24,733 bases of DNA from a virus: IMG/VR virus record IMGVR_UViG_3300036768_001101, positions 1-24,733 of that record, one strand, 5' to 3'. Both the position numbers and the translations under genes were made by a program. Below are positions 12,530-19,910 of this stretch, one piece after another. A model generated the notes under the pieces. It ran no database searches. It worked only from the letters and a program-made list of their open reading frames with translations, and had not been told where the DNA came from. Numbering within the stretch: position 1 is the first letter of the stretch; each line of letters opens with the position of its first letter.

Positions 12530-12904
12530 TTAAGTAGCCCAAAGTTTTTCACGAGGACACCACTTTACTTCTATTTGATATTCTTTCACCAGTCTTTTAA
12601 TAATGGAGGCAGTCAGTTTTAATCTTTCCTCCTTCACTTTATAGTTTTCCATAGCAATCCCAACCATAAGTTTACTATCCGAATAAATAGTCTTTATTCC
12701 TCTTTTATATGCTTCAATTATGGCAGTAAGCAAAGCAAATAGTTCAGCCTCATTATTAGTATTATCATCACTATCAAGAGACAAAACCATTCTATCATTT
12801 GGAGAAAAATTAATTTTAGCAGTTGCTCTTCCACGAGGGTGACTAACATTAAAAAGAAAGGGATTTATAACTAGCCCACCATCACAATGTATCACTTTTT
12901 CCAT
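12530..12904 (-). CDS. RNase HI-like protein, C-terminally short
   Basis: This 124-aa protein runs against its neighbours. It has the RNase H order of motifs: an acidic first strand IHCDGG (Asp8), NNEAELFALLTAIIEA (Glu54) and the third strand IYSDSKLMV (Asp76), then a helix and VKWCPREK. Type I RNases H of this branch end with 'PRExN..AD', supplying a fourth catalytic Asp; here the chain ends REKLWAT, so the final position is Thr and no residues follow. RNase HI cuts RNA in RNA:DNA hybrids in replication and primer removal. Activity may survive or be altered. It has its own promoter, which shares its -35 region with the divergent one, and a weak AAGG before ATG 12904. Length is ~20-30 residues below normal. 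Confidence 0.8.
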   Translation of the reverse strand: MEKVIHCDGGLVINPFLFNVSHPRGRATAKINFSPNDRMVLSLDSDDNTNNEAELFALLTAIIEAYKRGIKTIYSDSKLMVGIAMENYKVKEERLKLTASIIKRLVKEYQIEVKWCPREKLWAT

Positions 12905-12918
12905 TTGATTACCTTATA

Positions 12919-12947
12919 ATTATACCATAAAAAATTCCTCTTGACAA
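12919..12947 (-). promoter_or_regulatory. Sigma70 promoter for RNase HI-like gene
   Basis: Minus strand: TTGTCA (12942-12947), exact 17-bp spacer, consensus TATAAT (12919-12924). The predicted start is about 12912, 8 nt before the ATG. The -35 box overlaps that of the divergent + promoter by five bases. Confidence 0.75.
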
Positions 12948-12968
12948 CTGTAAATTATTTGTTAATAT
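12941..12968 (+). promoter_or_regulatory. Sigma70 promoter for small basic protein leader
   Basis: TTGACA (12941-12946), 16-bp spacer, TAATAT (12963-12968). Predicted start near 12975, about 90 nt before the ATG at 13068. Confidence 0.65.
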
Positions 12969-12974
12969 CTTAAT

Positions 12975-13067
12975 ATATAGGTTTTCCTTTTTAAGAAGGC
13001 AACCAAAAAGCAGGCAATTATTGTCTGTTTTAGGTTGTCTTTTTTTTTATAAGTTTAATTAAAAAAT
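12975..13067 (+). promoter_or_regulatory. Attenuator-like leader before small basic gene
   Basis: The leader carries a small hairpin CCTTT/GAAGG (loop TTAA, one T-G) followed by a long imperfect terminator hairpin. A spacer of 19 nt with no Shine-Dalgarno separates the T-run from the start codon. Same order as the leaders before portal and tail adaptor: promoter, hairpin, terminator, gene. Confidence 0.55.
12998..13048 (+). terminator. Intrinsic terminator before small basic gene
   Basis: GGCAACC (12998-13004) pairs with GGTTGTC (13033-13039). Inside it GCAGGCAA pairs with TTGTCTGT plus flanking A-T pairs, making a ~18-bp imperfect stem with a TTA loop. Nine T follow (13040-13048). Confidence 0.8.
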
Positions 13068-13262
13068 ATGGAAAAAATGAAACCGAAAGGGAAAAAAGGT
13101 AGAGCAATGGTTAAAAAGTTGGGCAGAAATTACAAGACTGGAATGTTTAATAAAATAGCCAAAAAAGCTGCAAAAGAGTATGGTTCAAAAGAGGCAGGAA
13201 AAAGAGTTGCGGCAGCAATATATTGGAGGAAAGTAAGAAACAGAATTGCTAAAAGCTTATAA
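13068..13262 (+). CDS. Small very basic protein
   Basis: This 64-aa protein is rich in Lys and Arg with almost no acid residues. It contains a MVKKLGRNYKTGMFNKIAKK segment and then AAKEYGSKEAGKRVAAAIYWRKV. The 'RNYKTGGF.KIA.KAAK.YGS.EAG.RVA' layout resembles small basic proteins that recur in phages and low-GC bacteria. DNA or RNA binding, or a virion DNA-associated role, is plausible. It is preceded by its own promoter and attenuator leader, in the AAATATGG start context without a ribosome site. Coding status is well supported; function not known. Confidence 0.8.
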   Translation: MEKMKPKGKKGRAMVKKLGRNYKTGMFNKIAKKAAKEYGSKEAGKRVAAAIYWRKVRNRIAKSL

Positions 13263-13287
13263 AGTTATAAGTTTGATATAGTTTGAT

Positions 13288-13467
13288 ATGGAAGATGAAA
13301 AAAAAGAGCTAAAAGGGAAGGCGTTGATTATGGAGGCTTTAACTTCCTCCATAGCCTTTTACCGAATGCTTGAAAAAGCTTTTTTACAGGAAGGCAATCC
13401 TAAAATATCAAAAAGGATTGGTTTTCTTAAAATTGCTATCAAGGAATTAGAGAAATTAAAAGAGTGA
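13288..13467 (+). CDS. 59-aa small protein
   Basis: This short ORF begins MEDEKKELKGKALIMEALTS and ends KELEKLKE, 59 residues, probably all-helical. Its start is in TTGATATGGAA, with a possible -10 box TATAGT (13277-13282) 5 nt upstream but no convincing -35. The sequence GTTTGATAT is repeated immediately before and across the start. It converges with the minus-strand membrane-protein gene and overlaps its 3' end by 12 nt. Similar short helical proteins are encoded near virion genes of many phages; no family is recognised. Confidence 0.68.
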   Translation: MEDEKKELKGKALIMEALTSSIAFYRMLEKAFLQEGNPKISKRIGFLKIAIKELEKLKE

Positions 13468-13737
13468 TACAAAGGAGTTTAATATAACAACAAGAAAGTT
13501 TAGAAAGATAAAGCCGTAAAATGTAGCTTTACTAATAAAGTATTTTCTTGTTTTGTAGAAAATAAATAGTGCTAACAAAGATAAAGAAAGGTTAATGACA
13601 GAAAATAGGTTTAATCCGAAATTATTGATTAAAAAAGCATTAAAAGGATTAAGTTCGAAAGAACAATTATTTTTTAAACAATTATAAGTTGTAGTTATGT
13701 CAATAAAGCGTAATATTAGAAACGCTAAATAAGACAT
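13456..13737 (-). CDS. Small membrane protein, DUF5658-like
   Basis: This 93-aa, strongly hydrophobic protein has three likely membrane helices: residues ~1-17, a middle segment ~45-62, and ~73-92. The first loop has IDITTTYNCLKNNCSFELNPFNAF. The D..TT then E.NP spacing resembles the DUF5658 family of small membrane proteins of unknown function. It is transcribed against the late genes from its own consensus promoter and looks leaderless: TATAAT ends 6 nt before the ATG. A small antisense membrane gene in a late operon suits a superinfection-exclusion or lysis-timing product, but that is speculation. Confidence 0.72.
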   Translation of the reverse strand: MSYLAFLILRFIDITTTYNCLKNNCSFELNPFNAFLINNFGLNLFSVINLSLSLLALFIFYKTRKYFISKATFYGFIFLNFLVVILNSFVSLF

Positions 13738-13743
13738 AACTAT

Positions 13744-13772
13744 ATTATATCAAAAAATATGGCACTTTTCAA
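13744..13772 (-). promoter_or_regulatory. Sigma70 promoter, leaderless for membrane protein
   Basis: Minus strand: TTGAAA (13767-13772), exact 17-bp spacer, consensus TATAAT (13744-13749), then 6 nt to ATG 13737. The -35 box lies inside the first codons of the divergent virion gene starting at 13759. Confidence 0.8.
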
Positions 13773-15009
13773 CACAGTTGAAGGAACTTGGGGTATTGGA
13801 GGTTTTAAATTACCAGATAGAGGGATAACAGAATGGCTTTTTGGTGGAAATACAGGTAAGGCAAGCTGGCTTAACAATCCAAATGTTTATCAGGCAATTG
13901 GAACAAATCCACAAGAGTATGCTAATACTTTATCAACAAATAAACTTTATTCTAATTATACTCAAGGAACAGGGTTTAATCCTTATGGACCAACTGTAAC
14001 ATCATTATCAAAACCAATAAATAAAACCACCAATACGGGGGGAAGTAGAGGAGGTGGAGCACCATCAGTTAATTCTCGTGGAGAAAGACTTATTGGTTAT
14101 AACGCAAATGGAGACCCTGTTTATTCTGGTGGAAATACTGGTCCATCTCCACAAGATGAATACTACAACAGAATTAGGTCTAATATTGAAAGCGGATTTA
14201 ATCAATATTTATCAAATCTTGATAGACTAGCTGGACTTATTCCACAAATGCAACAAGAACAACAGGGATATCTTAATCAACAGTTTAATAGTATGCTTGG
14301 ACAGTTGGGAACTGAAAAACAGGCGGCTGAGCAACAAATTGGTACTTATAGACAAGATGTTCAAGCAAGAAAGCAAGCTGGAATGGATGAGATTTCTCAA
14401 AATTTAAGAAATCTAATGAAAGCAACTGAAATGCAACTTGGAGCAATGGGGGCAGGTTCATCATCTGCCGCACAAGTAATTGCCCCATACGCCTTATCCA
14501 AACAAGGTTCAAGAGCACAAGCACAAGTGATTAAGGGAGCAAATGACCAGTTGGCAGAGCTTGATAGAAAAATGATAGATGTTCAAAAAACATATGACAC
14601 TCAAAAATCACAAATAGAACAGTGGAAGGCAGATAAGATGTCAGAGATTGCAAATACTTATAACGACCTTAAGTTTAAGATTGAACAGGCTAAAGCAAAT
14701 GCTCCAATTGATAAGATGAACGCCTTAAACAATCTTGACCAAACTTTATTACAAAATGCTTTACAGATGGCAAACTATTATGAGCAAACTGCCAATCAGT
14801 ATAAAATGGGTCTTGACCAATGGGTCAGGGATAGAATTTCCCAATTACAAGATTTCAAAATACAGCTATCCAAGTCAGCAAACTTTAATCCAACGGAGCT
14901 AACCTATGATGCTTTACAAGGATTACAAGGACAACCACAAACATCATACGAGTTTTATAATCCAGTATTAGTTAATCAAATTAGAAGAAGATTAGGGTTA
15001 GCTCAATAA
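13759..15009 (+). CDS. Internal virion / ejection-type protein, coiled coil
   Basis: This 416-aa protein has an N-terminal 80-residue region with G/N/W (MALFNTVEGTWGIGGFKLPD), a disordered G/S/N linker with SRGGGAPSVNSRGERL, and then a long Q/A/K-rich coiled coil (residues ~130-370). It includes MDEISQNLRNLMKATEMQLGA and GAMGAGSSSAAQVI. Glutamine- and alanine-rich helical proteins placed between head and tail genes are typical of podovirus internal (core or ejection) proteins, which leave with the DNA and form a channel through the host envelope. Exact family not recognised. It starts in AAATATGGC without a ribosome site, 11 nt before which a divergent promoter lies. The next gene starts 10 nt after its stop. 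Confidence 0.75.
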   Translation: MALFNTVEGTWGIGGFKLPDRGITEWLFGGNTGKASWLNNPNVYQAIGTNPQEYANTLSTNKLYSNYTQGTGFNPYGPTVTSLSKPINKTTNTGGSRGGGAPSVNSRGERLIGYNANGDPVYSGGNTGPSPQDEYYNRIRSNIESGFNQYLSNLDRLAGLIPQMQQEQQGYLNQQFNSMLGQLGTEKQAAEQQIGTYRQDVQARKQAGMDEISQNLRNLMKATEMQLGAMGAGSSSAAQVIAPYALSKQGSRAQAQVIKGANDQLAELDRKMIDVQKTYDTQKSQIEQWKADKMSEIANTYNDLKFKIEQAKANAPIDKMNALNNLDQTLLQNALQMANYYEQTANQYKMGLDQWVRDRISQLQDFKIQLSKSANFNPTELTYDALQGLQGQPQTSYEFYNPVLVNQIRRRLGLAQ

Positions 15010-15019
15010 AAAAATAAAT

Positions 15020-18000
15020 ATGGACGAGCTAATTAAAAGGCTTAAAAAAAGCCTCTCTGACTTTACATCTAAACTTACTGATAATGAGGGATTTTTTCAG
15101 CAAGGAAAACCAACACTACAACCGATACAAGAGGCTATATCAAACTGGGCATCTAAACCTCAAAATTATCAGGTAGCTAATACTTTGGCTAATATCCCGC
15201 AAGCTATAAACACAGGCTTGTCTAATATAAAAAATAATATTGAAATGATTGCCAATCCCCAAACACGAGAGGATTGGTTTAGAGGCTTTACACCACAAAT
15301 ACCACAACAGATTAGCCAACCGATATCAAATTTACAGCAAAATATATCATTATTATCCAATCCTCAAACAAGGGGAACTTGGTTATCTGGCTTTATACCC
15401 GAAACACCAAAACCATTAGAAAACTTAAAACTAAATCTCCAACTAATTAAGAAAGCACCAGATAAAATGATACAATCTATTCCTCAATCAATGGAGGATA
15501 CCCTAATTAAATTAGGAAAAGATACAGGACAAAAATTAGGAGGTGAGACGGGAGCAACAGTTGGTGAAATATTAGGAAGAACGGCTGGTGGACTTGAAAA
15601 AGGCTTTACAACCGCCTTAATGTCTCCTTTTACCTCAAAACCACTCCCATCTAAAATTGGTGATATTATTGGTGGAGTTGGCTCAACTTATTATGCTGGT
15701 GAAACCGTTGGTTTTGCCGCCTTAAATCCAGTCTTTACCACAGTTGGCACCTTAATTACAAAAGGAAGACTACCGACAAAAGATGAGTTAATGAAGTCGT
15801 ATTCAGAGGGGATAGAATTTGGCTCAAAATTCGCACCAATAACAAAGGCAACAACACCAATAACTTCTGCTATTTTTGAAAAATACAATCCTCAAGAGAT
15901 TAAAACAGCAGTAGATGTTATGAAAAGACTGGCGGTAAAAGGATTAGGAGGAGCAACAAGTTTTGGGACTTTTGGTTATTTAACTTCCGATAAAACTGGT
16001 CAAGGGAGAATAAAAGATACAATTGATAACGCCATTCAGGGAGCGTTATTTGATATGGGAGCAGAGGGAGTTGGAATGGCGACAAAACCTATGGTTGAAA
16101 AAGTGAAAAACTTTATTAGTGATTTTATAAAACTCCCACCAGAGGAAAAATGGAATGTTTTAAGAAACGTAAATATAGGGTTTAATGTTAAACCAACAAA
16201 AGATAAAAATGTCAGAATGGTATCAGAAGCAGTCAAACAAGGTCATATTACACCAGAGGAAGGACAAGCAATTTTGGAGGATTTAGCAAAACAAGGAGAG
16301 AAGATTAAAATAAAAGGAAAAACCACTCCCCCACCAACAACTTCACCAGTAGGGGAGAGCGGGGGAGAGGTAGGAAATATTAATATAAATGGCTCTACAG
16401 AGCCACAAACAACTAAACAGCCACAAACAGATGAGTTTTTGAAAGGGTTGGAGGAGGATATGAAAAAACTTCAAAGTGAGCCTCCTAAACCTCCACCTCC
16501 TCCTGAAAGACTAGATTTAGGACAGGGAGGAGCGGTAGACAAGGCAAATATCAATACTGCCTTAAATTTTGATAGATTTAAACAAAGACTTATTCAAGCC
16601 TTAAATAATATTAACGCCGCAAAAACAGAAGGAATAAAAACAGGATTACAATTTAAGGACTTACCAAAAAATGTATCACCCGTAGATGCTATTAAGTTTA
16701 TTGAAAACCCAGAGAACGCACCTAAAAAATTAGAACCATATTTAAAAGAAGTAAGACGGGTGTATGACGAGTTATATAATTTAGCTCAAAAAGAAGGGAT
16801 TGATATGAAGTATGTTAAAAACTATTTAACCCATATTTGGGACAGACCACAAGAGGAAGTAGCTCAACTTTATAAACAATACAAAACTAAATTTAATTTT
16901 TCAAACGAAAGGACTTTACCAACTTATGAGGAAGGTATTAAAATGGGACTTAAACCAAAATACTCAAATCCAGCTCAAATTATTGCTGATTATACATCAA
17001 GACTAAAACAAACAATTGAAAAAATTTCTCTTTTAAGAGATTTAGAAAAAGAAGGATTTTTAGTAGCAAAAAGAATACCAGGTTTTGAGCCAGTGACAGT
17101 ATCGGGGATTGAGCCAAAAGCAAAAATCATAGGAGAGAATAAAATAAGAGAAGGAGTGTATTATGCACCACCTGAGGTAGCTGAAGTTTTAAGACGAGCC
17201 TTTGGCGAGCAAAAACCAGGACTTTTTTCTTTACCAGCAAAAATAATGGCTTTATGGCAGGATATAAAATTAGCAGGTGGAATACCAGGAACACCATTAA
17301 ATGCTTGGACTTTTGGACAGGTGATAAAAGAGATAACGGCAGGAAGACCTATTCACGCCCTAAAGGCAATTGTAAATTCAATGACAGAGGAGGGAGCTAA
17401 TAAATTTTTTCAAGAGCATATAGATGATATTTTAGCAATGCAAAAAAGAGGAATAGGTGTTTCAACCTCATTAAATCTTACAGGAATAAAAAACATAGGG
17501 GAGATTTTTAAAGAAAAAGGATTGGGTGGTGTATGGCACGCTGTAGTTAATGACCCAACTTTCAAAAGATTTTCACCAATGCTTCAAATTGATTTTTTTT
17601 CAAGAATGAAAAATGAGTTAATTAACAAAGGGTATGATAAAGAATTAGCGGCTGATATAGCGGCAAAAGCAACTAAAAACTTTTATGGGATAGTAGATTA
17701 TGGAGAAAGGGCTTTAAGAGATAAAAATATAGAAGATTTAATAACAACAGTCTTTTTTGCACCAAAGTATAGAGAAGGGATTTTAAACTTTATGATAAAT
17801 AACATAAAAGCCTTAAAAAATCCATTATCACCAGAAAATATTTACAACACTCGTTATATTATCGGCACTGTTTTAACATATTTGGCGTATGATAAGTTAA
17901 ACAGGATGTTTAATGGAAGAGGTTTAGCAGAAAATCCACCAGGGACAGAGGATAAACTTTTAATTCCAGTTTCAAAAATAACAGGGGATGAAAATGATAA

Positions 18001-19138
18001 AACAGTTATAGGAATACCAATTGGACCAAGTGTTTTAACCTTACCAAGAGCAGGAGCAAGAGCAGTTTTAAGAGTGGCAAAAGGGGATATAAAAGGAGCA
18101 ATAGGGGATGTTGTTTCAACAGCATCTTCAATGGGATTAAAAACAATTGGTGATATTGCGATGAATTCAGATTATTTTGGAAAACCTATTTATGATGAGG
18201 GAGACGATTTACCAACCGCAACCAAAAAAATAGCTCAATATTTATTTACTCAAACACAGCACCCGTATATTTCAGAGATTTTTGACCCAAGAAATCAAAA
18301 AGACCCAGCCTATCAGAGATTAGCAAGAGCAATAGAACTACCTTTGCGATTTTATACCGAAAAATCATTAAATGCTAAATATTTTTTTCAATTCCAAAAT
18401 GAGGTATTAAGAGGGCTTGATGCAAAAGAAAAATCAGCCTATAACTCAATACCAAAAATAGATGAGAAAGACCCTCAAGACCCAAATAGAAGAATTTTAA
18501 AATATCAAATTTATTTAACCTATCCCAATGTTTTCAAAGCCAAGCAAGCAATTGAGATAGCAATGGCTCAAAAACTAAACAAAGAAATAGACCCGTTATA
18601 TTTAGTTGATTATGAGACAGCAAAAAAATATATGAGGTATGAGACACTACCTGATGGTTCTCCCGAAAGAAAAGCAATGAATAATGTTTATCCAGAATTA
18701 AAAGTCTTATTTGAAAAAAGAGCGGAGTATTTTAAAAGAAATCCAATGCCAGAGGATGGACAAACGGTAGCAATGACCCAACCTCAACCATCAGAAAGAG
18801 TTAAAAAGAAAATGGAGGAGAAAAACTGGAGCGACCCTGAGGTAAAAGATTATTTAAATGCTTTAAGAGAGTGGCAGAATACTCAAAGAATAAAGTTAGG
18901 ATTACCATCAATTGATCAATATGGCAATATTGAGGGGACAAAAGGTTTTTCGTTTGGGGGTGGTAAAACGAAAAAAATAAAAATATCTCTTAAACCACCA
19001 AAAACAAAAAAAATCTCAATCAGACCAAAAGCAGTAAGAATGACAAGAATTAAAGTTAGTCCAAAAATAGGTAGCATAAGTTTAAAGAATATAAAAAGTA
19101 AAGTAAAGAGACCAAAAATAAAAGTATTGACAGGTTAA
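15020..19138 (+). CDS. Giant internal virion / ejection-type protein
   Basis: At 1372 aa this is the largest protein here and matches the size of T7 gp16/N4-type ejected virion proteins, though sequence family is not recognised. Residues ~66-125 hold an imperfect repeat (IANPQTRxxWFRGF then LSNPQTRGTWLSGF). Residues ~150-260 are Gly/Ala-rich and amphipathic, likely membrane-active. A P-rich, acidic linker with PPPTTSP and PPKPPPPPERL (~420-490) follows, then a long helical middle. The last ~60 residues are very basic (KTKKIKISLKPPKTKK and similar), likely to contact DNA or the membrane. No lytic transglycosylase motif was noticed. Starts in AAATATGGAC with no ribosome site. The promoter for the tail genes overlaps its last codons. 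Confidence 0.75.
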   Translation: MDELIKRLKKSLSDFTSKLTDNEGFFQQGKPTLQPIQEAISNWASKPQNYQVANTLANIPQAINTGLSNIKNNIEMIANPQTREDWFRGFTPQIPQQISQPISNLQQNISLLSNPQTRGTWLSGFIPETPKPLENLKLNLQLIKKAPDKMIQSIPQSMEDTLIKLGKDTGQKLGGETGATVGEILGRTAGGLEKGFTTALMSPFTSKPLPSKIGDIIGGVGSTYYAGETVGFAALNPVFTTVGTLITKGRLPTKDELMKSYSEGIEFGSKFAPITKATTPITSAIFEKYNPQEIKTAVDVMKRLAVKGLGGATSFGTFGYLTSDKTGQGRIKDTIDNAIQGALFDMGAEGVGMATKPMVEKVKNFISDFIKLPPEEKWNVLRNVNIGFNVKPTKDKNVRMVSEAVKQGHITPEEGQAILEDLAKQGEKIKIKGKTTPPPTTSPVGESGGEVGNININGSTEPQTTKQPQTDEFLKGLEEDMKKLQSEPPKPPPPPERLDLGQGGAVDKANINTALNFDRFKQRLIQALNNINAAKTEGIKTGLQFKDLPKNVSPVDAIKFIENPENAPKKLEPYLKEVRRVYDELYNLAQKEGIDMKYVKNYLTHIWDRPQEEVAQLYKQYKTKFNFSNERTLPTYEEGIKMGLKPKYSNPAQIIADYTSRLKQTIEKISLLRDLEKEGFLVAKRIPGFEPVTVSGIEPKAKIIGENKIREGVYYAPPEVAEVLRRAFGEQKPGLFSLPAKIMALWQDIKLAGGIPGTPLNAWTFGQVIKEITAGRPIHALKAIVNSMTEEGANKFFQEHIDDILAMQKRGIGVSTSLNLTGIKNIGEIFKEKGLGGVWHAVVNDPTFKRFSPMLQIDFFSRMKNELINKGYDKELAADIAAKATKNFYGIVDYGERALRDKNIEDLITTVFFAPKYREGILNFMINNIKALKNPLSPENIYNTRYIIGTVLTYLAYDKLNRMFNGRGLAENPPGTEDKLLIPVSKITGDENDKTVIGIPIGPSVLTLPRAGARAVLRVAKGDIKGAIGDVVSTASSMGLKTIGDIAMNSDYFGKPIYDEGDDLPTATKKIAQYLFTQTQHPYISEIFDPRNQKDPAYQRLARAIELPLRFYTEKSLNAKYFFQFQNEVLRGLDAKEKSAYNSIPKIDEKDPQDPNRRILKYQIYLTYPNVFKAKQAIEIAMAQKLNKEIDPLYLVDYETAKKYMRYETLPDGSPERKAMNNVYPELKVLFEKRAEYFKRNPMPEDGQTVAMTQPQPSERVKKKMEEKNWSDPEVKDYLNALREWQNTQRIKLGLPSIDQYGNIEGTKGFSFGGGKTKKIKISLKPPKTKKISIRPKAVRMTRIKVSPKIGSISLKNIKSKVKRPKIKVLTG

Positions 19139-19155
19139 AAAAAAGAGTGTATTAT
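19127..19155 (+). promoter_or_regulatory. Sigma70 promoter for tail operon leader
   Basis: TTGACA (19127-19132), exact 17-bp spacer, TATTAT (19150-19155), then TTTATTA with the predicted start at A19162. The -35 box encodes Leu-Thr of the giant virion protein, whose stop lies at 19136-19138. Confidence 0.85.
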
Positions 19156-19161
19156 TTTATT

Positions 19162-19229
19162 AAAAGTTAGTCTTTTCCGAGATAATCGGGATGTAGACAG
19201 GGGATAATTCTCCTGTCTTTTTTTTGTAT
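19162..19229 (+). promoter_or_regulatory. Attenuator-like leader before tail adaptor gene
   Basis: The leader is 68 nt, the same as the portal leader. Hairpin 1 pairs TTCCGA (19175-19180) with TCGGGA (19186-19191), loop GATAA. It can be extended by GTCT (19170-19173) with AGAC (19195-19198), but those GAC bases (19196-19198) also begin the terminator stem, so the extended hairpin 1 and the terminator are mutually exclusive, as in attenuators. TAGTCTTT occurs in this and in the portal leader. Confidence 0.65.
19196..19225 (+). terminator. Intrinsic terminator 4 nt before tail adaptor start
   Basis: GACAGGGGA (19196-19204) pairs with TCTCCTGTC (19209-19217), loop TAAT, one G-U, then eight T (19218-19225). 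GTAT and ATG 19230 follow. The T-run and start (TTTTTTTTGTATATG) are identical to those before the portal gene. Confidence 0.88.
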
Positions 19230-19910
19230 ATGACACTATCTGAAATCTTAAACAAAATCCATCTTTTATACGAGGGGGATACTAGTTATCCAGCAGATGG
19301 AAGTGAGGACTATAATTTAAGAAAAGGACTGGTAAATGCAGCAATAGATGTCTGGGAGCAGGAGAATGTCAGATGGAGAGAGTTATTTAAAAATCTATCG
19401 GATGCAACAGATGGGGATAAGACAGCAACAACATCAACTACCTCCTATTCAACCCCCTCCGATTATCGCTTTATCTCATCTTTTTTGTATATTCAAGATG
19501 CATCTGGAAATAAAACCTACTATGTCTATAAAAGACCAGATGATGTGATAAAAACAGACAAAATCAATAGTTCATCAAAATTCTTTTATGAGACAGGCGG
19601 AGGCTCATCAAAAAAAATAAATATTGTTAATCCAGTAAACGGGATTATTCACTACTCCTATTACAAAAAAGCAACTAAATTATCAAACTCAACTGATGTT
19701 CCCGAGATGTTAAATCCAGATTTTATTGTATATTGGGTTTTAGCACAACTTTATGAGCAGGATTTAAGAAATGATAAGGTGGCTCAATATCAAGCCTTAG
19801 CCAAGCAGTCTTTGGATTATATGATTATTGAAAATGAAACAAAACCATTCAATCAAAGTTATAATTTAGCCGAACTTGATTATGAGGACGGCTTTATCTT
19901 TGGAAAATGA
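19230..19910 (+). CDS. Head-tail adaptor / tail tubular A-like protein
   Basis: From ATG 19230 the product is 226 aa; the in-frame TTG at 19224 is part of the terminator T-run and is rejected. The pattern is that of podovirus adaptor proteins (gp11 of T7 / similar 'tail tubular A'). The N-terminal helices (LSEILNKIHLLYEG, then LRKGLVNAAIDVWEQEN) are followed by a beta-rich middle (TPSDYRFISSFLYI and IIHYSYYKKATKL). A C-terminal helical segment (MLNPDFIVYWVLAQLYEQDLR, residues ~173-193) comes next. It should join portal to the tail nozzle. It is translated from the leader described above with an ATGA junction to the next gene. Assignment by pattern and order, fairly sure. Confidence 0.78.
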   Translation: MTLSEILNKIHLLYEGDTSYPADGSEDYNLRKGLVNAAIDVWEQENVRWRELFKNLSDATDGDKTATTSTTSYSTPSDYRFISSFLYIQDASGNKTYYVYKRPDDVIKTDKINSSSKFFYETGGGSSKKINIVNPVNGIIHYSYYKKATKLSNSTDVPEMLNPDFIVYWVLAQLYEQDLRNDKVAQYQALAKQSLDYMIIENETKPFNQSYNLAELDYEDGFIFGK

